Of a stretch of 64,000 nt of DNA, positions 35,228 to 44,484 are shown piece after piece. Source of the stretch: Paraburkholderia guartelaensis. GTDB lineage: Bacteria > Pseudomonadota > Gammaproteobacteria > Burkholderiales > Burkholderiaceae. Under the pieces are notes generated by a model. It saw nothing but the letters and a program-made list of their open reading frames with translations, did no database searches and was not told where the DNA came from. The stretch is taken from NCBI RefSeq assembly GCF_004353905.1, contig NZ_SMOD01000016.1, positions 108,577-172,576 on the forward strand, read 5' to 3'. How positions within the stretch are numbered: position 1 is the stretch's first letter; every line of letters begins with the position of its first letter. A program made the position numbers and the translations under genes.

Positions 35228-36772
35228 TCACGTCGGCGAGTGCTGAGCACGAACGTCCGTGCCAGCGCGCACCGCGTCAGCAGGCGCTCCATCGTCGACG
35301 GGTTGCTTGCTGCGACCGGCCTGGGTGACGAGGTTCGCCGCCGAGAGCTCGATCGCGTCGGTCATCGGCTTCGGGTAGAGGCCGATTGCGAGCACGAACG
35401 CTGCGAGCGAAGCGAAGATCAGCGTTTCGCGGCGGCCGATGTCGGCCAGCTTCGCAACGCCCTTGTTCGCCACAGCGCCGAAGATCACGCGCTTGTACAT
35501 CCACAGGGTGTACGCAGCGCTCAGAATGACGGTCGTCGCGGCGATCGCGCCGACCCAGAAGTTCACGCGGATCGCGCCCATGATGACCATGAACTCGCCC
35601 ACGAAGCCCGACGTGCCCGGCAGGCCGAGGTTGGCCATGCAGAACAGCATCATGAAGGTGGCGTAGCGCGGCATCACGTTGACGACGCCGCCGTAAGCCG
35701 AGATCGAGCGCGTCTTGGTGCGGTCGAACAGCACGCCGATCGAGAGCAGCATCGCGCCCGAAACGAAACCGTACGAGATCATCTGCACGATCGCGCCTTC
35801 GGTGCCGATCTGGTTGAAGAGGAACAGGCCCAGCGTGACGAGGCCCATGTGAGCGACCGTCGAGTACGCGAGCAGCTTGGTCATGTCGGTCTGCGCGAGT
35901 GCGAGCAGGCTCGAGTAGACCACGGCCACGAGCGAGAGCGTGATGATGGCCGGCGCGAAGAAGTGTGCAGCGTCAGGCGTGATCGGCAGCGTGAAGCGCA
36001 GGAAGCCGTAGCCGCCGAGCTTGAGCATGGCCAGCATCACCGTCGCGCCAGTCGGCGCTTCGAGGTGGACGTCGGGCAGCCACGTATGGAACGGCCACAT
36101 CGGGACCTTCACCGCGAAGGCCGCGAAGAAGCCGATGAACACCAGGATCTGCGGGATGAAGCCGAGTGTGAGGTTGTGCCACACCGACATGTCGAAGGTG
36201 TGCGACTGGCTGTAGAGGTACAGCATCGACACCAGCATCAGCAGCGAGCCGGCGAGCGAGAAGAAGAAGAACTTGACCGCGGCGTAGGTGCGGCGGGCAT
36301 TGCCCCACGTGCCGATCAGCAGGTACAGCGGGATCAGCGTGGCTTCGAAGAACACGAAGAACAGCATGCCGTCGGTCGCGGCGAAGGTGCCGACCATCAG
36401 GCCCGAGAGAATCAGGAACGCGCCGAAGTACTGGGCGACGCGCACCGTGATCGATTCCCACGAGGCGATCACGATCACGAGCGTCGTGAACGCGGTGAGC
36501 ACCACGAGCCACATCGAAATACCATCGATCCCGAGTCGCCACGCCACGCCGAACTCAGGCAGCCATTCGCGGAATTCGACGAACTGCATGCCGGCCGCGT
36601 GGTTGTCGAAGCCGGAGATGAGCGGGAGGGTCAGCAGCAGACCGACGACGGCGCCAACGAGCGACAGCCAACGGGCACGCTGCGGATGACGATCCGACCC
36701 GAGGCGCAGCACGGCCACGCCGAACAGGATGGGAATCCAGATCGCCAGACTCAGGAATGGAACGGATTGCAT
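35228..36772 (-). CDS. nuoM: Stand-alone NADH dehydrogenase I subunit M paralogue
   Basis: 514 residues, about 14 helices, an antiporter-like proton-pumping subunit. The key Glu in FFEATLIPLYLLIGTWG and the key Lys in AFAVKVPMWPFHTWLPDVH are present, as is LAMLKLGGYGFLRF. So the proton channel residues look intact. In proteobacteria nuoM sits inside nuoA-N; here no other nuo gene is adjacent and a cyo operon is next door. The last 30 residues (QAGRSKQPVDDGAPADAV) form a soluble tail not typical of NuoM. It may be a second copy or may serve another antiporter-type complex. Confidence 0.88.
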   Translation of the reverse strand: MQSVPFLSLAIWIPILFGVAVLRLGSDRHPQRARWLSLVGAVVGLLLTLPLISGFDNHAAGMQFVEFREWLPEFGVAWRLGIDGISMWLVVLTAFTTLVIVIASWESITVRVAQYFGAFLILSGLMVGTFAATDGMLFFVFFEATLIPLYLLIGTWGNARRTYAAVKFFFFSLAGSLLMLVSMLYLYSQSHTFDMSVWHNLTLGFIPQILVFIGFFAAFAVKVPMWPFHTWLPDVHLEAPTGATVMLAMLKLGGYGFLRFTLPITPDAAHFFAPAIITLSLVAVVYSSLLALAQTDMTKLLAYSTVAHMGLVTLGLFLFNQIGTEGAIVQMISYGFVSGAMLLSIGVLFDRTKTRSISAYGGVVNVMPRYATFMMLFCMANLGLPGTSGFVGEFMVIMGAIRVNFWVGAIAATTVILSAAYTLWMYKRVIFGAVANKGVAKLADIGRRETLIFASLAAFVLAIGLYPKPMTDAIELSAANLVTQAGRSKQPVDDGAPADAVRAGTDVRAQHSPT

Positions 36773-37245
36773 TTCAACAGGACCTCAAAAATGCGGAGCA
36801 AATAGCTTCCACGGCGCACGTTCAGGTGCGCAAGCAACTTGAAAGATTGACGCGGGGTGAAAATCGAACCAGGCTGGCTGTAATGTATTTGTCAGCGACG
36901 AGGCGAAATGCAACACACGTTCAAGGGTTAACGAGGGTAAACGGAATACGGAAGTTTTGCAGCGCAACAACACGGGCCGGATCGAAGATTGACGCAAGTC
37001 ATTGTTTTTATTCAATAACGTACTAAGAGAAAAAACAACAAACAGGCTGTTACAGCTCATTTTTGATCGCCAAAACAACGCTTTCGACCTCCAGGGCGCC
37101 ATGACGCGCGGCAGGCTGTCACGCTGCGCGGCCGAAATAATACCTTACTTGTTTCTTTCGGTTCAATGACTTATGCATCGGGGTATGGCCCCCGGCGGCC
37201 TCCAAAACGCGTGCCAGGCCCGCCCCGCGCGCCCTTGCGCGGTGC
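36773..37245. other. Gene-free stretch upstream of the nuoM paralogue
   Basis: About 470 bp, AT-rich between roughly 36900 and 37080. No credible ORF on either strand. It presumably includes the nuoM promoter. No recognised RNA or repeat. Confidence 0.4.
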
Positions 37246-37279
37246 AAAAAAAAAGCCCCGGCCTTCATGGGGCCGGGGC
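37246..37279 (-). terminator. Strong leftward terminator without an assigned gene
   Basis: A 9-bp stem GCCCCGGCC / GGCCGGGGC with a 7-nt loop is followed on the minus strand by nine T residues. Upstream on that strand lies the Fur box at 37420, not a convincing ORF. Confidence 0.85.
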
Positions 37280-37419
37280 CAACTCTCACGTTGCGCCAGA
37301 ACACTGGAACACGCATGGCCGGCACTTTAGCGTCTTGTGTCCCCGTCATTAAGGGCGCTGGCTGGAACAGTCCCTTCCCGGTTGCGCGAGGCCATCGACC
37401 TTCCATCAACGCATCCTCA

Positions 37420-37436
37420 CAAATGAGAATCATTTG
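37420..37436. promoter_or_regulatory. Fur box
   Basis: CAAATGA-GAA-TCATTTG is a perfect 7-3-7 palindrome close to the Fur consensus (GATAATGATAATCATTATC). It overlaps a weak rightward promoter, TTGCAT (37434) - 17 bp - CAGAAT (37457), that would serve the gene at 37522. Confidence 0.75.
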
Positions 37437-37521
37437 CATTTAGACGGAATTTGTCCCAGAATGGAGCCCATGCCGGACGACCCGGCGCCACCCGAATGAT
37501 TTGTGCGGGACCGGAGGCTCC

Positions 37522-38001
37522 ATGAACTACACCGCCCCTTTCGCGAGAAATGACACGCTGATCGACGACACCTTCGTCCATCACCCCGACACCGCCGAAC
37601 AGACCGTCCTGCGCGCCGTGCGCACCTGGCTGCGACCGCATTGCGACGCCTACGGCAAGGCCGAAAGCTGGCGCGGCGTGCTCGCCGACGCGGGGCTCGG
37701 CGCCGAAGGCTTCGGCTATTTCGATCTGCTGATGGGCACCCTGTGCCGCGCCTCGTGCCGCCCGCTCGATACGCGCTGCCGCTGCGCCTCCGAACTCGCG
37801 AAGGACGAAGGATCGCTGCTGCAGGTGATCGCGCTCCTGCAGTCCACGCGCAGCGAGGCCGCCGTGCAGCTCCTTAACGATTGGCTGCCGATGCCGAGCG
37901 TAAGCGGCATGCTCAAGACCGCGCGCTGGTTCGCCATCGCGCTGCTCGACGCGGGAGTACGGTTGAGCGACCGCTCGCGCCGCGTCACCTACATGCACTG
38001 A
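37522..38001 (+). CDS. Unknown protein under a Fur box
   Basis: 159 residues, cytoplasmic by lack of a signal peptide. The middle carries four cysteines (LCRASCRPLDTRCRCASEL) that could bind Fe-S or zinc; the C-terminus is basic and helical (KTARWFAIALLDAGVRLSDRSRR). GGAGG lies 5 nt before the ATG. A perfect Fur-like palindrome 86 bp upstream implies iron-dependent expression. I do not recognise the family; an iron-stress accessory protein is an inference from the Fur box and the cysteines. Confidence 0.75.
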   Translation: MNYTAPFARNDTLIDDTFVHHPDTAEQTVLRAVRTWLRPHCDAYGKAESWRGVLADAGLGAEGFGYFDLLMGTLCRASCRPLDTRCRCASELAKDEGSLLQVIALLQSTRSEAAVQLLNDWLPMPSVSGMLKTARWFAIALLDAGVRLSDRSRRVTYMH

Positions 38002-38123
38002 CACAGGCACTGACTGGTCCGCACGGCATGAGCTCATAACCAAAAACGATTTGGGCGCGCGCCGCGCGGGCGGTAGCATCACGCGCTTTGTCGCCAATAG
38101 CGCGCCCGCTCGCGTCGCCCCGC

Positions 38124-39626
38124 ATGCCCGCCTCAGCTTCCCCCTCTTCGTTCAGCCCTTCCGGCCGCCCGGTGATCCGCAGCGCCGCCGACGTCTCGCA
38201 GCTCGTCAACGCGGGGGCCGCCACCGGCAGCAACGCGCGCATCGTCGTGGCGATCGCGCTGGGCGGTGTGTTCCTCGATGCCTACGACCTCGGCGCCCTC
38301 GCCTTCGGCCTCAAGGATGTGGCGCGCGAGTTCTCGCTCTCGCCCGCAGGCACCGGCTTCGTCGCTTCGGCCATCACGTTCGGCGCCATCGTCGGCGCGT
38401 TTCTCGGCGGCTTCCTGACCGATCGCATCGGGCGCTATCGCGTGTTCATGGCCGACATGTTCTTCTTCGTCGTAGCCACGCTTGCGTGCGCGCTCGCGCC
38501 CAACGCCTGGGTGCTCGGCGGCGCGCGCTTCGTGATGGGGCTCGGCGTCGGCATCGACCTGCCCGTGGCCATGGCCTTTCTCGCCGAGTTCTCGCGGCTC
38601 AAGGGGCGCGGCTACAAGGCCGCGCGCGTGGCGATGTGGTGCCCCGTCTGGTACGCGGCGATCAGCGTGTCGTATCTGCTCGTGCTGGCGTTCTACGCAG
38701 GCTTGCCCGCCTCGCACTCGCATCTGCTCTGGCGCCTCACGCTCGGCTTCGGCGCCGTGCCGGCGCTCGTCATCATCGCGATTCGCAGCCGCTATATCAG
38801 CGAGTCGCCCGTGTGGGCCGCGAATCAGGGCGATCTCGCAGGCGCGGCGCGCATCCTCAAGCGCTCATACGGCATCGATGCGCAGGTCGCGCCCGAAGCC
38901 GCCGCGAGCGCCGCGGCCAAGCCGGCGCGCGTGGCGTCGTGGAAGAACTACGGCGCGCTGCTGCGCGGCGTCTACACGCGGCGCACGGTGCTCGCCACGG
39001 TCATCGGCGTGGCGTCTTCGTTCGCGTACAACGCGGTCGCGTTCGGCCTGCCCGTGATCATCTCGAGCTTCCTCGCGCAGTCCATGCTCACGACGATCCT
39101 CGCCTCGCTCATACTCAATCTCGGCTTCGCCTTCGTGGGCGGGTTGATCGCCGTGCGTATCGTGCCGCGCTTCGGCGCGTGGAAGCTCACCGTGTTGGGG
39201 TATGCGATCCAGTTCGTGGCACTCGTCGGCCTCGCGATCGTCGGCAAGCCGGCGACGGCGCCCGAAGTCGTCAGCGCGGTCGCCCTGCTCGCCGCATTCC
39301 TGTTCGGCCAGGGCGTCGGCCCCGGTTCGCACAGCATGACGTTCGCCTCGCTCGGCTACCCGACCTCGCTGCGCGGCGTGGGCGTCGGCTTCAACCAGAC
39401 GCTCATGCGCGCCAGTTCCACGGTCTCGCTGTTCCTGTTCCCGGTGCTCGCCGCCGCGCTCGGCACGCGCGTGTTCTGGATCATCGCGGTCGCGCCGCTC
39501 GTGGGGCTCACGGCGCTGCTCTCGATTCGCTGGGAGCCTTCGGGCTATGACGTCGATGCGGAAGACTTCGACGCCGTATCGCCCGCACGAGTGCTCGCCG
39601 GGCAGGACGCCGAAACGGTGCAGTAA
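38124..39626 (+). CDS. MFS transporter, sugar/metabolite:H+ symporter type
   Basis: 500 residues, 12 helices. GGFLTDRIGRYRVFMADM (motif A), LGVGIDLPVAMAFLAEF and SPVWAANQGDL after TM6 place it in the sugar-porter / aromatic-acid symporter group of the MFS. The first 45 residues are a Ser/Ala/Pro-rich cytoplasmic tail. An ATG at 38124 begins the frame; an upstream TTG is less likely. The substrate cannot be read from sequence; no catabolic genes are adjacent. A shared terminator lies between it and the next, convergent transporter. Confidence 0.88.
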   Translation: MPASASPSSFSPSGRPVIRSAADVSQLVNAGAATGSNARIVVAIALGGVFLDAYDLGALAFGLKDVAREFSLSPAGTGFVASAITFGAIVGAFLGGFLTDRIGRYRVFMADMFFFVVATLACALAPNAWVLGGARFVMGLGVGIDLPVAMAFLAEFSRLKGRGYKAARVAMWCPVWYAAISVSYLLVLAFYAGLPASHSHLLWRLTLGFGAVPALVIIAIRSRYISESPVWAANQGDLAGAARILKRSYGIDAQVAPEAAASAAAKPARVASWKNYGALLRGVYTRRTVLATVIGVASSFAYNAVAFGLPVIISSFLAQSMLTTILASLILNLGFAFVGGLIAVRIVPRFGAWKLTVLGYAIQFVALVGLAIVGKPATAPEVVSAVALLAAFLFGQGVGPGSHSMTFASLGYPTSLRGVGVGFNQTLMRASSTVSLFLFPVLAAALGTRVFWIIAVAPLVGLTALLSIRWEPSGYDVDAEDFDAVSPARVLAGQDAETVQ

Positions 39627-39636
39627 AACGTCGATG

Positions 39637-39665
39637 AAGGGCGGTGCGCTTGCAGCACCGCCCTT
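39637..39665. terminator. Bidirectional terminator
   Basis: Stem AAGGGCGGTGC / GCACCGCCCTT with a 7-nt loop between two convergent MFS genes. T-rich on the plus side. Confidence 0.8.
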
Positions 39666-39709
39666 TCCTTCGAATGAAATTGCCTGGCAATCCAAACTTA
39701 TGCCGGGAA

Positions 39710-41122
39710 TCAATCCCGCTTGCCGGAACGCTCACGCAGATAACGCCGCACAGCACGCGCCATCTTCGGATATTGCTCGCCGGGCACGGCGAACAGCACG
39801 AGCGCACACAGCGCGAGCGCGCCGCAAAAAAGAAACGTGCCGCGATAACCGAACCCCTGCACGAGCATGCCGGAAAGCACGCCCGACAGTATCGAGCCGA
39901 GCCGCGACGCGTTGAAGAACAGCGCCGTTGCCCGCCCCGGCGACGACGGCATCAGATCCTGCACGAAGGTCATGCCAAGACACGACGTCACGGCAACCAC
40001 GAAGGCGTTGAGAATCTGCATCGGGATCAACGCGTGTACGCCCGGCGCCAGCGACATCGCGACGAAGTAGACGGCATGCACCACGGCGCAGGCGGCCAGC
40101 CACCAGGACTTGTTCAGCACCGAGGCGCGCGCGCCGAGCGCGAGCATCATCGGTATCTCCATGAGCGCGCCGAGGCCGAGCATGATCGACACGTCGATGC
40201 GCGTGCCCTGCAGGCCATGCACGATGTAGAGCGGCAACACGATCATCGTCGCGTTGGCGGCGAGACCGATGAGTGTGAGCGCAACGATCGCGCGCATGAT
40301 GTCTTTCTGCGAACCCTCCGCGGCGGGCGCGGGTACGCGCGCTGCCCTGCTCTTCGCTTTTGCCGTTGCCGCCGCGGGAAGCGTTGCGGGGTCGCGTGGC
40401 GCGCCTGGCTGCACTTCGGCTTGCGTGAGCGGCTGGCCCTCGTACTGTGCCTCGTTCTCTGCGCTCATCTCCTGCGCGACTTCATCAGAGGTCGGGCGCG
40501 CCATCAGATGTTGCGTGGCGTGTTCGTCATGGCGCGGCTCGCGCATGCGCCAGACGATCGTGCCGCAAGCCGCGAAGCTCGCCGCCGCGAACAGGAAGAG
40601 CCCGTAAAAGTTCGTGGCGGCCAGCACGAGCGCGCCGACCGCGGGCCCGAATACCCACGCGGCGGAGAGAATCGTGCGCAGCGTCGCGCTCGCAAAGGTC
40701 CGCTCGGCGTCGTCGCGCGCGGGCAGCGCTGCGCGGCTGAACGAGAACACGAGTGAGAGCGCGCAGCCGCCCGCACCGATGAACGCAATGCCCACGAGCA
40801 GCAGCAGCCGGTAATCGCGGACGACGCACAGGCAGAGATAGCCGAGCGTGGCGGCGCACAGCGAGACGAGCAGCAGGGTTCGGTGCTTGCCGGTGGCGTC
40901 GCTCCAGCGGCCCGCCGCGGTGCTCGCGATCACGCCGCTCGTGGCGATGGCGGTCATGAACACGCCGAGCCGGAACGGCGTCATGCCGGCGCGCTCGACG
41001 CCGAACAGCGAGAGGTAAGGCGCGGTGAAGGACATCGCCACGCCGAGCATCAGGGTGGCGCCGGCGAGTGGCAGGAAACCAGGAATACGCAGAAGACCGG
41101 CAAAGCGCGAGTTTTTGAGCAC
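39710..41122 (-). CDS. MFS sugar-efflux transporter, SetA/SetB-like
   Basis: 470 residues, 12 helices with a long, low-complexity cytoplasmic loop in the middle (about residues 195-275, Ala/Pro/Gln-rich). The N-terminal LMLGVAMSFTAPYLSLFGVERAGM and AAGRWSDATGKHRTLLL match Set-type sugar exporters, as does QDLMPSSPGRATALFFNASRLG in TM10-11. The start appears to be a GTG. Set proteins export lactose, glucose or glucosides, often to relieve sugar-phosphate stress. The loop insertion is longer than in the E. coli proteins. Confidence 0.82.
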   Translation of the reverse strand: MLKNSRFAGLLRIPGFLPLAGATLMLGVAMSFTAPYLSLFGVERAGMTPFRLGVFMTAIATSGVIASTAAGRWSDATGKHRTLLLVSLCAATLGYLCLCVVRDYRLLLLVGIAFIGAGGCALSLVFSFSRAALPARDDAERTFASATLRTILSAAWVFGPAVGALVLAATNFYGLFLFAAASFAACGTIVWRMREPRHDEHATQHLMARPTSDEVAQEMSAENEAQYEGQPLTQAEVQPGAPRDPATLPAAATAKAKSRAARVPAPAAEGSQKDIMRAIVALTLIGLAANATMIVLPLYIVHGLQGTRIDVSIMLGLGALMEIPMMLALGARASVLNKSWWLAACAVVHAVYFVAMSLAPGVHALIPMQILNAFVVAVTSCLGMTFVQDLMPSSPGRATALFFNASRLGSILSGVLSGMLVQGFGYRGTFLFCGALALCALVLFAVPGEQYPKMARAVRRYLRERSGKRD

Positions 41123-41257
41123 GGCGCGGCGGGTAGTGGCGAGAAGAAAGTTGCCCGTGCACGCGCGGTCACGCGACGGCCATATCGACGCCGATTATCG
41201 GGCCGAACTCCCACACTGTGCAAGGTTGAGCCGGCAGCGATCAACATCTGGGTGCGC

Positions 41258-41583
41258 TATCCACAACTTTGGTGGACAGCCTTGTGCGTAACTCCGGGAC
41301 GACAGCACCAAGTGCTTGATGCGATTCGGTTTGCGCGCGAAGTTGCCGATTGTTGCAGCGGCGGCGTTTTGCGGGGAAAGGCGCGGGAGCTTTTCCACAG
41401 ATTTTGTTGAGAGCCCTGTTAGCAACTTCTGGACATCCGCATCAAGTCCTTGAATGAAAACGGGAAGCTCGCAAACGACATAGAAAATGCATGTTTTTTG
41501 CGCAGCGAAGTTGTCCACAGTTTTTGGTGACAAACCTGTTGATAACCGCCTGGCGAGCGCGCCAACTCCTTGATCGGATAGGG
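41258..41583. repeat. Three tandem copies of a 60-bp repeat with DnaA-box-like ends
   Basis: Three units align without gaps over 60 bp, from CCACA to CTTGA(T/A): 41261-41320, 41395-41454 and 41515-41574. Each opens with a DnaA-box-like 9-mer: TATCCACAA (41258), TTTTCCACA (41391) and TTGTCCACA (41511). Unit 3 also has TGTTGATAA in the opposite orientation. Shared interior blocks are CCTGTT or CCTTGTG, then AAC, and (C)CAA-x-T(C/G)CTTGA. Spacing is 134 and 120 bp. No ORF in 41123-41702 is credible. Confidence 0.75.
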
Positions 41584-41702
41584 AGTTCGTCGCTTGTGTC
41601 GCGCTTGCATCAATTTGCGTTTCGGATGGGCAACCCCGGGCGGCAGCCGCAAACGTTTCGCGACGGCCACCGCCCTCTACCCTTCGATGCACCCCGCAGC
41701 GC

Positions 41703-43400
41703 TCAGGCCAGATCGAGTGCTGCCGTGAGATCGCCGGGCGGCGTCTGCTCCCGCGAGAGGAACGTCTGATCGCGTGCCGCCACGCCGTCGAGCGGCGCGA
41801 GTCCATGCACGCGGCTGATGAATCGCAGGATCGAAACCGTGTCGTAGAACGTGTGATCGACGTAGCCCTTCTTCGCGAACGGCGCGATCACGAGCGCCGG
41901 GATGCGCGAGCCCGGACCCCATCGGTCGCCCACGGGCGGCGCGACCGGGTCCCACCAGCCGCCGTTCTCGTCGTGCGTCACCACGATCATCGTGTTCGCC
42001 CATTGCGGGCCGCGCTGGATGTGCTCGATCACGGCCGTGATGTGGCGGTCGCCCGAATCGACGTCCGCGTAGCCTGCGTGCATGTTCAGGTTGCCCTGCG
42101 GCTTGTAGAACGTGACGGCCGGCAAGCGCCCTGCGTCGATGTCCGCGAGCAGACGATTGGTCGACGGATCGTCGCCGAGACCCGCATCGCGCAGGTGACG
42201 CGCGCGCGCAGCCGTGCCCGGCGCGAAGTTAGCAAAGTAGTTGAACGGCTGGTGGTGATACTGGAAGTCGGGCACCGCGCCCGTGTCCTGATGGTCTAGC
42301 GCAAACTGCCACGCCCCGCTGTACCAGGCCCAGTCGACACCCTTCGCCGAGAGCCGGTCGCCGATCGTCGCGTAGGTCTGCGGGCGCAGCACGCGCGGAT
42401 TGGACGGATCGGCGAGCGCCGGGTTGCCGTCTTCCGACGGGCGCACGTTGCTCGGCTGATACGGCGGCGCCATCGTGTTGACGGCGTAGCCGTCGGGCGT
42501 GAAGAGGCCGTCGTTCACGAACTTCGGCGGCCCGTCGAGCGCCGAGGCCGGCGAGTTCGGCGCGGCCTTCAGGCGCGTGCCAGTGGGATCGTCGCCCTCC
42601 ACCACGGAGGCGAGATGCTTGGCGGCGCTCGTCTGGATATCGGCGTATTGCGGCACCTGCGCCGAGATCAGGAAGATGTGGTTGAGCCACGAGCCGCCAA
42701 ACGCGGCCATGAAGAAGTTGTCGCAAAGCGTGTACTGCTGCGCGATATTCCAGAGCCGCAGCGTCTGCGCGGAGTTCTCGTAAAAGCCCATGACGAGACC
42801 GCCCGAGTCGCCCCACGCGGCGAACTGGTTGTTGCGGCCCGCGTTGATCTGCATCTGGTTCTGATAGAAGCGATGGATCAAGTCCCGCGTGATGATGCCG
42901 TTCGGCAGCGGATTGCCGTGCGCATCCACGATACGGAACGGGCGGTTGGAAAGCCCCGTGATCTGATGCTCCGCAATCATGTAGCGCTTGCCGTCGAGCT
43001 CCTGAGCCTGGGGCACGAGGCCGCCCCAGATCTTCGGCAATTGCGGCAACGGCGTCTTGCCGTCGCGATCGAGCTGCGCGTAGCGCTCGGCGCTCACGCT
43101 CGAGAGCGGCGTTTGCACACCCGGATAGTTGCCGTACAGATTGACGAAGCTGCGATTCTCCGCGTAGATCACCACGATCTGGCGCACCTGGTCGCGCAAC
43201 GCGGCATCGATGCGCGCATCGGCGGCGCTACGCGGCGCGCTCGCCGCGCTCTGCGCCGGCGTCTCGCAGCCGCCGAGCGCGAGGCCCACGCCAACCGCCG
43301 CCAGCCCGCCGAGCACACGGCGGCGCGTAGGGTCGTCCGGACCGCCGGGAACGGAAGGTTCGTCTGGGCGCCCGTTCTTTGGTTCGTCGTTCTGCTTCAT
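41703..43400 (-). CDS. AcpA-type acid phosphatase / phosphoesterase, lipoprotein
   Basis: 565 residues. The N-terminus has a twin-arginine-like RRRVLGGLAAVGVGLALGGC, so it should be exported and lipidated at Cys. The catalytic core is in the alkaline-phosphatase superfamily branch of AcpA and phospholipase C: VVIYAENRSFVNLYGNYPGV, FFMAAFGGSWLNH and THDENGGWWDPV. AcpA members hydrolyse phosphomonoesters or phospholipids. The start is set at the ATG with GGAGG 7 nt upstream. It stands alone; a PLC substrate range is possible. Confidence 0.88.
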   Translation of the reverse strand: MKQNDEPKNGRPDEPSVPGGPDDPTRRRVLGGLAAVGVGLALGGCETPAQSAASAPRSAADARIDAALRDQVRQIVVIYAENRSFVNLYGNYPGVQTPLSSVSAERYAQLDRDGKTPLPQLPKIWGGLVPQAQELDGKRYMIAEHQITGLSNRPFRIVDAHGNPLPNGIITRDLIHRFYQNQMQINAGRNNQFAAWGDSGGLVMGFYENSAQTLRLWNIAQQYTLCDNFFMAAFGGSWLNHIFLISAQVPQYADIQTSAAKHLASVVEGDDPTGTRLKAAPNSPASALDGPPKFVNDGLFTPDGYAVNTMAPPYQPSNVRPSEDGNPALADPSNPRVLRPQTYATIGDRLSAKGVDWAWYSGAWQFALDHQDTGAVPDFQYHHQPFNYFANFAPGTAARARHLRDAGLGDDPSTNRLLADIDAGRLPAVTFYKPQGNLNMHAGYADVDSGDRHITAVIEHIQRGPQWANTMIVVTHDENGGWWDPVAPPVGDRWGPGSRIPALVIAPFAKKGYVDHTFYDTVSILRFISRVHGLAPLDGVAARDQTFLSREQTPPGDLTAALDLA

Positions 43401-43549
43401 CAGCCTGCCTCCGGTGCCATGCCCGTCAGGGCGAGTCGAGGGGACGCGCATTGCGCGCGGCGTACCGCGAATATTACGCAGCAGGATACCGGTTCCGCAG
43501 TTGGCGAGGCAAAAAGGAAGCTCGCACGCGCTGTGCGCAAGCCGCCCTT

Positions 43550-44431
43550 TTAACCGTCGCGCGGCATGCGCGGCGCGCTTGCGGCGCCGTGTGGCTGGGC
43601 TTGCGCAAGAGTTTGCGCGGGACGCGGCTCGCTCGCGTGACCCTCGTGCGCGGCGCGCGGGGCGCTGGGCAATGTCGCGCGCTCGTGGCGCGGCACATCG
43701 CCTTCGTCGGTCCAGAGCGGATCGGGAATCTCACCGAAGACCTGACGCAGCCGCGCGCCCCACGTCGAATGAATCATCTGGAAATACGCATTCGACTGGT
43801 CGAGCGACGCGTACCGCGTGACACGCAGCGCGTCGCGCTCGTACACGAGCAGGTCGAGCGGCAGGCCGACCGAGAGGTTCGAGCGCAGCGTCGAGTCCAT
43901 GGAGATGAGCGCGCACTTCGCGGCCTCGTCGAGCGGCGTCTGCGGCGTCAGCACGCGGTCGATGATCGGCTTGCCGTACTTCGACTCGCCGATCTGGAAA
44001 TACGGGTTGACGCTCGACGTCTCGATGAAATTGCCGGCCGCGTAGATCTGGAACAGCCGCATGGCATGGCCGCCGATCTGGCCGCCGAGAATGAAGCTGC
44101 AGTTGAAGTCGACGTTGAAGGTCTTGAGCGCTTCCGCGTCGCGCCGGTGCACCTCGCGCACGGCTTCGCCCACCACGCGCGCGGCCTCGACCATGGTCGG
44201 CGCGTTCCAGAGCGTGGCGCGCCCCGCGTCCTGCGGCTCGGTCAGGACTTGCAGCGTGGCCTGCGTGATAGCCAGATTGCCCGCGACGAGCAGCACGAGC
44301 ACGCGCTCGCCGGGCTCTTCGAACACGGCCATCTTGCGCGACGTGCTGATGTGATCGACACCCGCATTCGTGCGCGTGTCCGAAAGAAACACGAGCCCCT
44401 CTTCAACGCCCATTGCCACACAGTACGTCAT
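43550..44431 (-). CDS. Anbu-type proteasome-related peptidase
   Basis: 293 residues. The Ntn-hydrolase fold of the ancestral beta-subunit family (Anbu, also called BPH) is visible: Thr2 after the initiator Met as nucleophile, GVEEGLVFLSDTRTNAG, KMAVFEEPGERVLVLLVAGNLA, and DSTLRSNLSVGLPLDLLVY. Anbu proteins form open helical rings rather than sealed chambers, and physiological substrates are not settled. The C-terminal 55 residues are Ala/Pro-rich and unlike the family. Last gene of the four-gene cluster, 53 bp after the transglutaminase gene. Confidence 0.92.
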   Translation of the reverse strand: MTYCVAMGVEEGLVFLSDTRTNAGVDHISTSRKMAVFEEPGERVLVLLVAGNLAITQATLQVLTEPQDAGRATLWNAPTMVEAARVVGEAVREVHRRDAEALKTFNVDFNCSFILGGQIGGHAMRLFQIYAAGNFIETSSVNPYFQIGESKYGKPIIDRVLTPQTPLDEAAKCALISMDSTLRSNLSVGLPLDLLVYERDALRVTRYASLDQSNAYFQMIHSTWGARLRQVFGEIPDPLWTDEGDVPRHERATLPSAPRAAHEGHASEPRPAQTLAQAQPHGAASAPRMPRDG

Positions 44432-44484
44432 GCGCCTCCTTACCCTTCCCTGTCTTCGTCGTTGCTTTTGTTATAGCGGTAAAC

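Noticed and set aside
35240..36805. A 521-codon plus-strand frame across the nuoM paralogue
   Set aside because: Antisense shadow; highly charged and without domains.
37119..37439. A 106-codon minus-strand frame between the Fur box and the nuoM region
   Set aside because: It runs through a strong terminator and its start lies within the Fur box; not protein-like.
41258..41583. A CRISPR array or replication origin
   Set aside because: Only three degenerate units with 60-bp repeats and unequal spacing, no cas genes, and no dnaA/dnaN or parAB next to it.
41195..41806. A 203-codon minus-strand frame over the repeats
   Set aside because: It is made mostly of the repeat units and enters the phosphatase gene out of frame.
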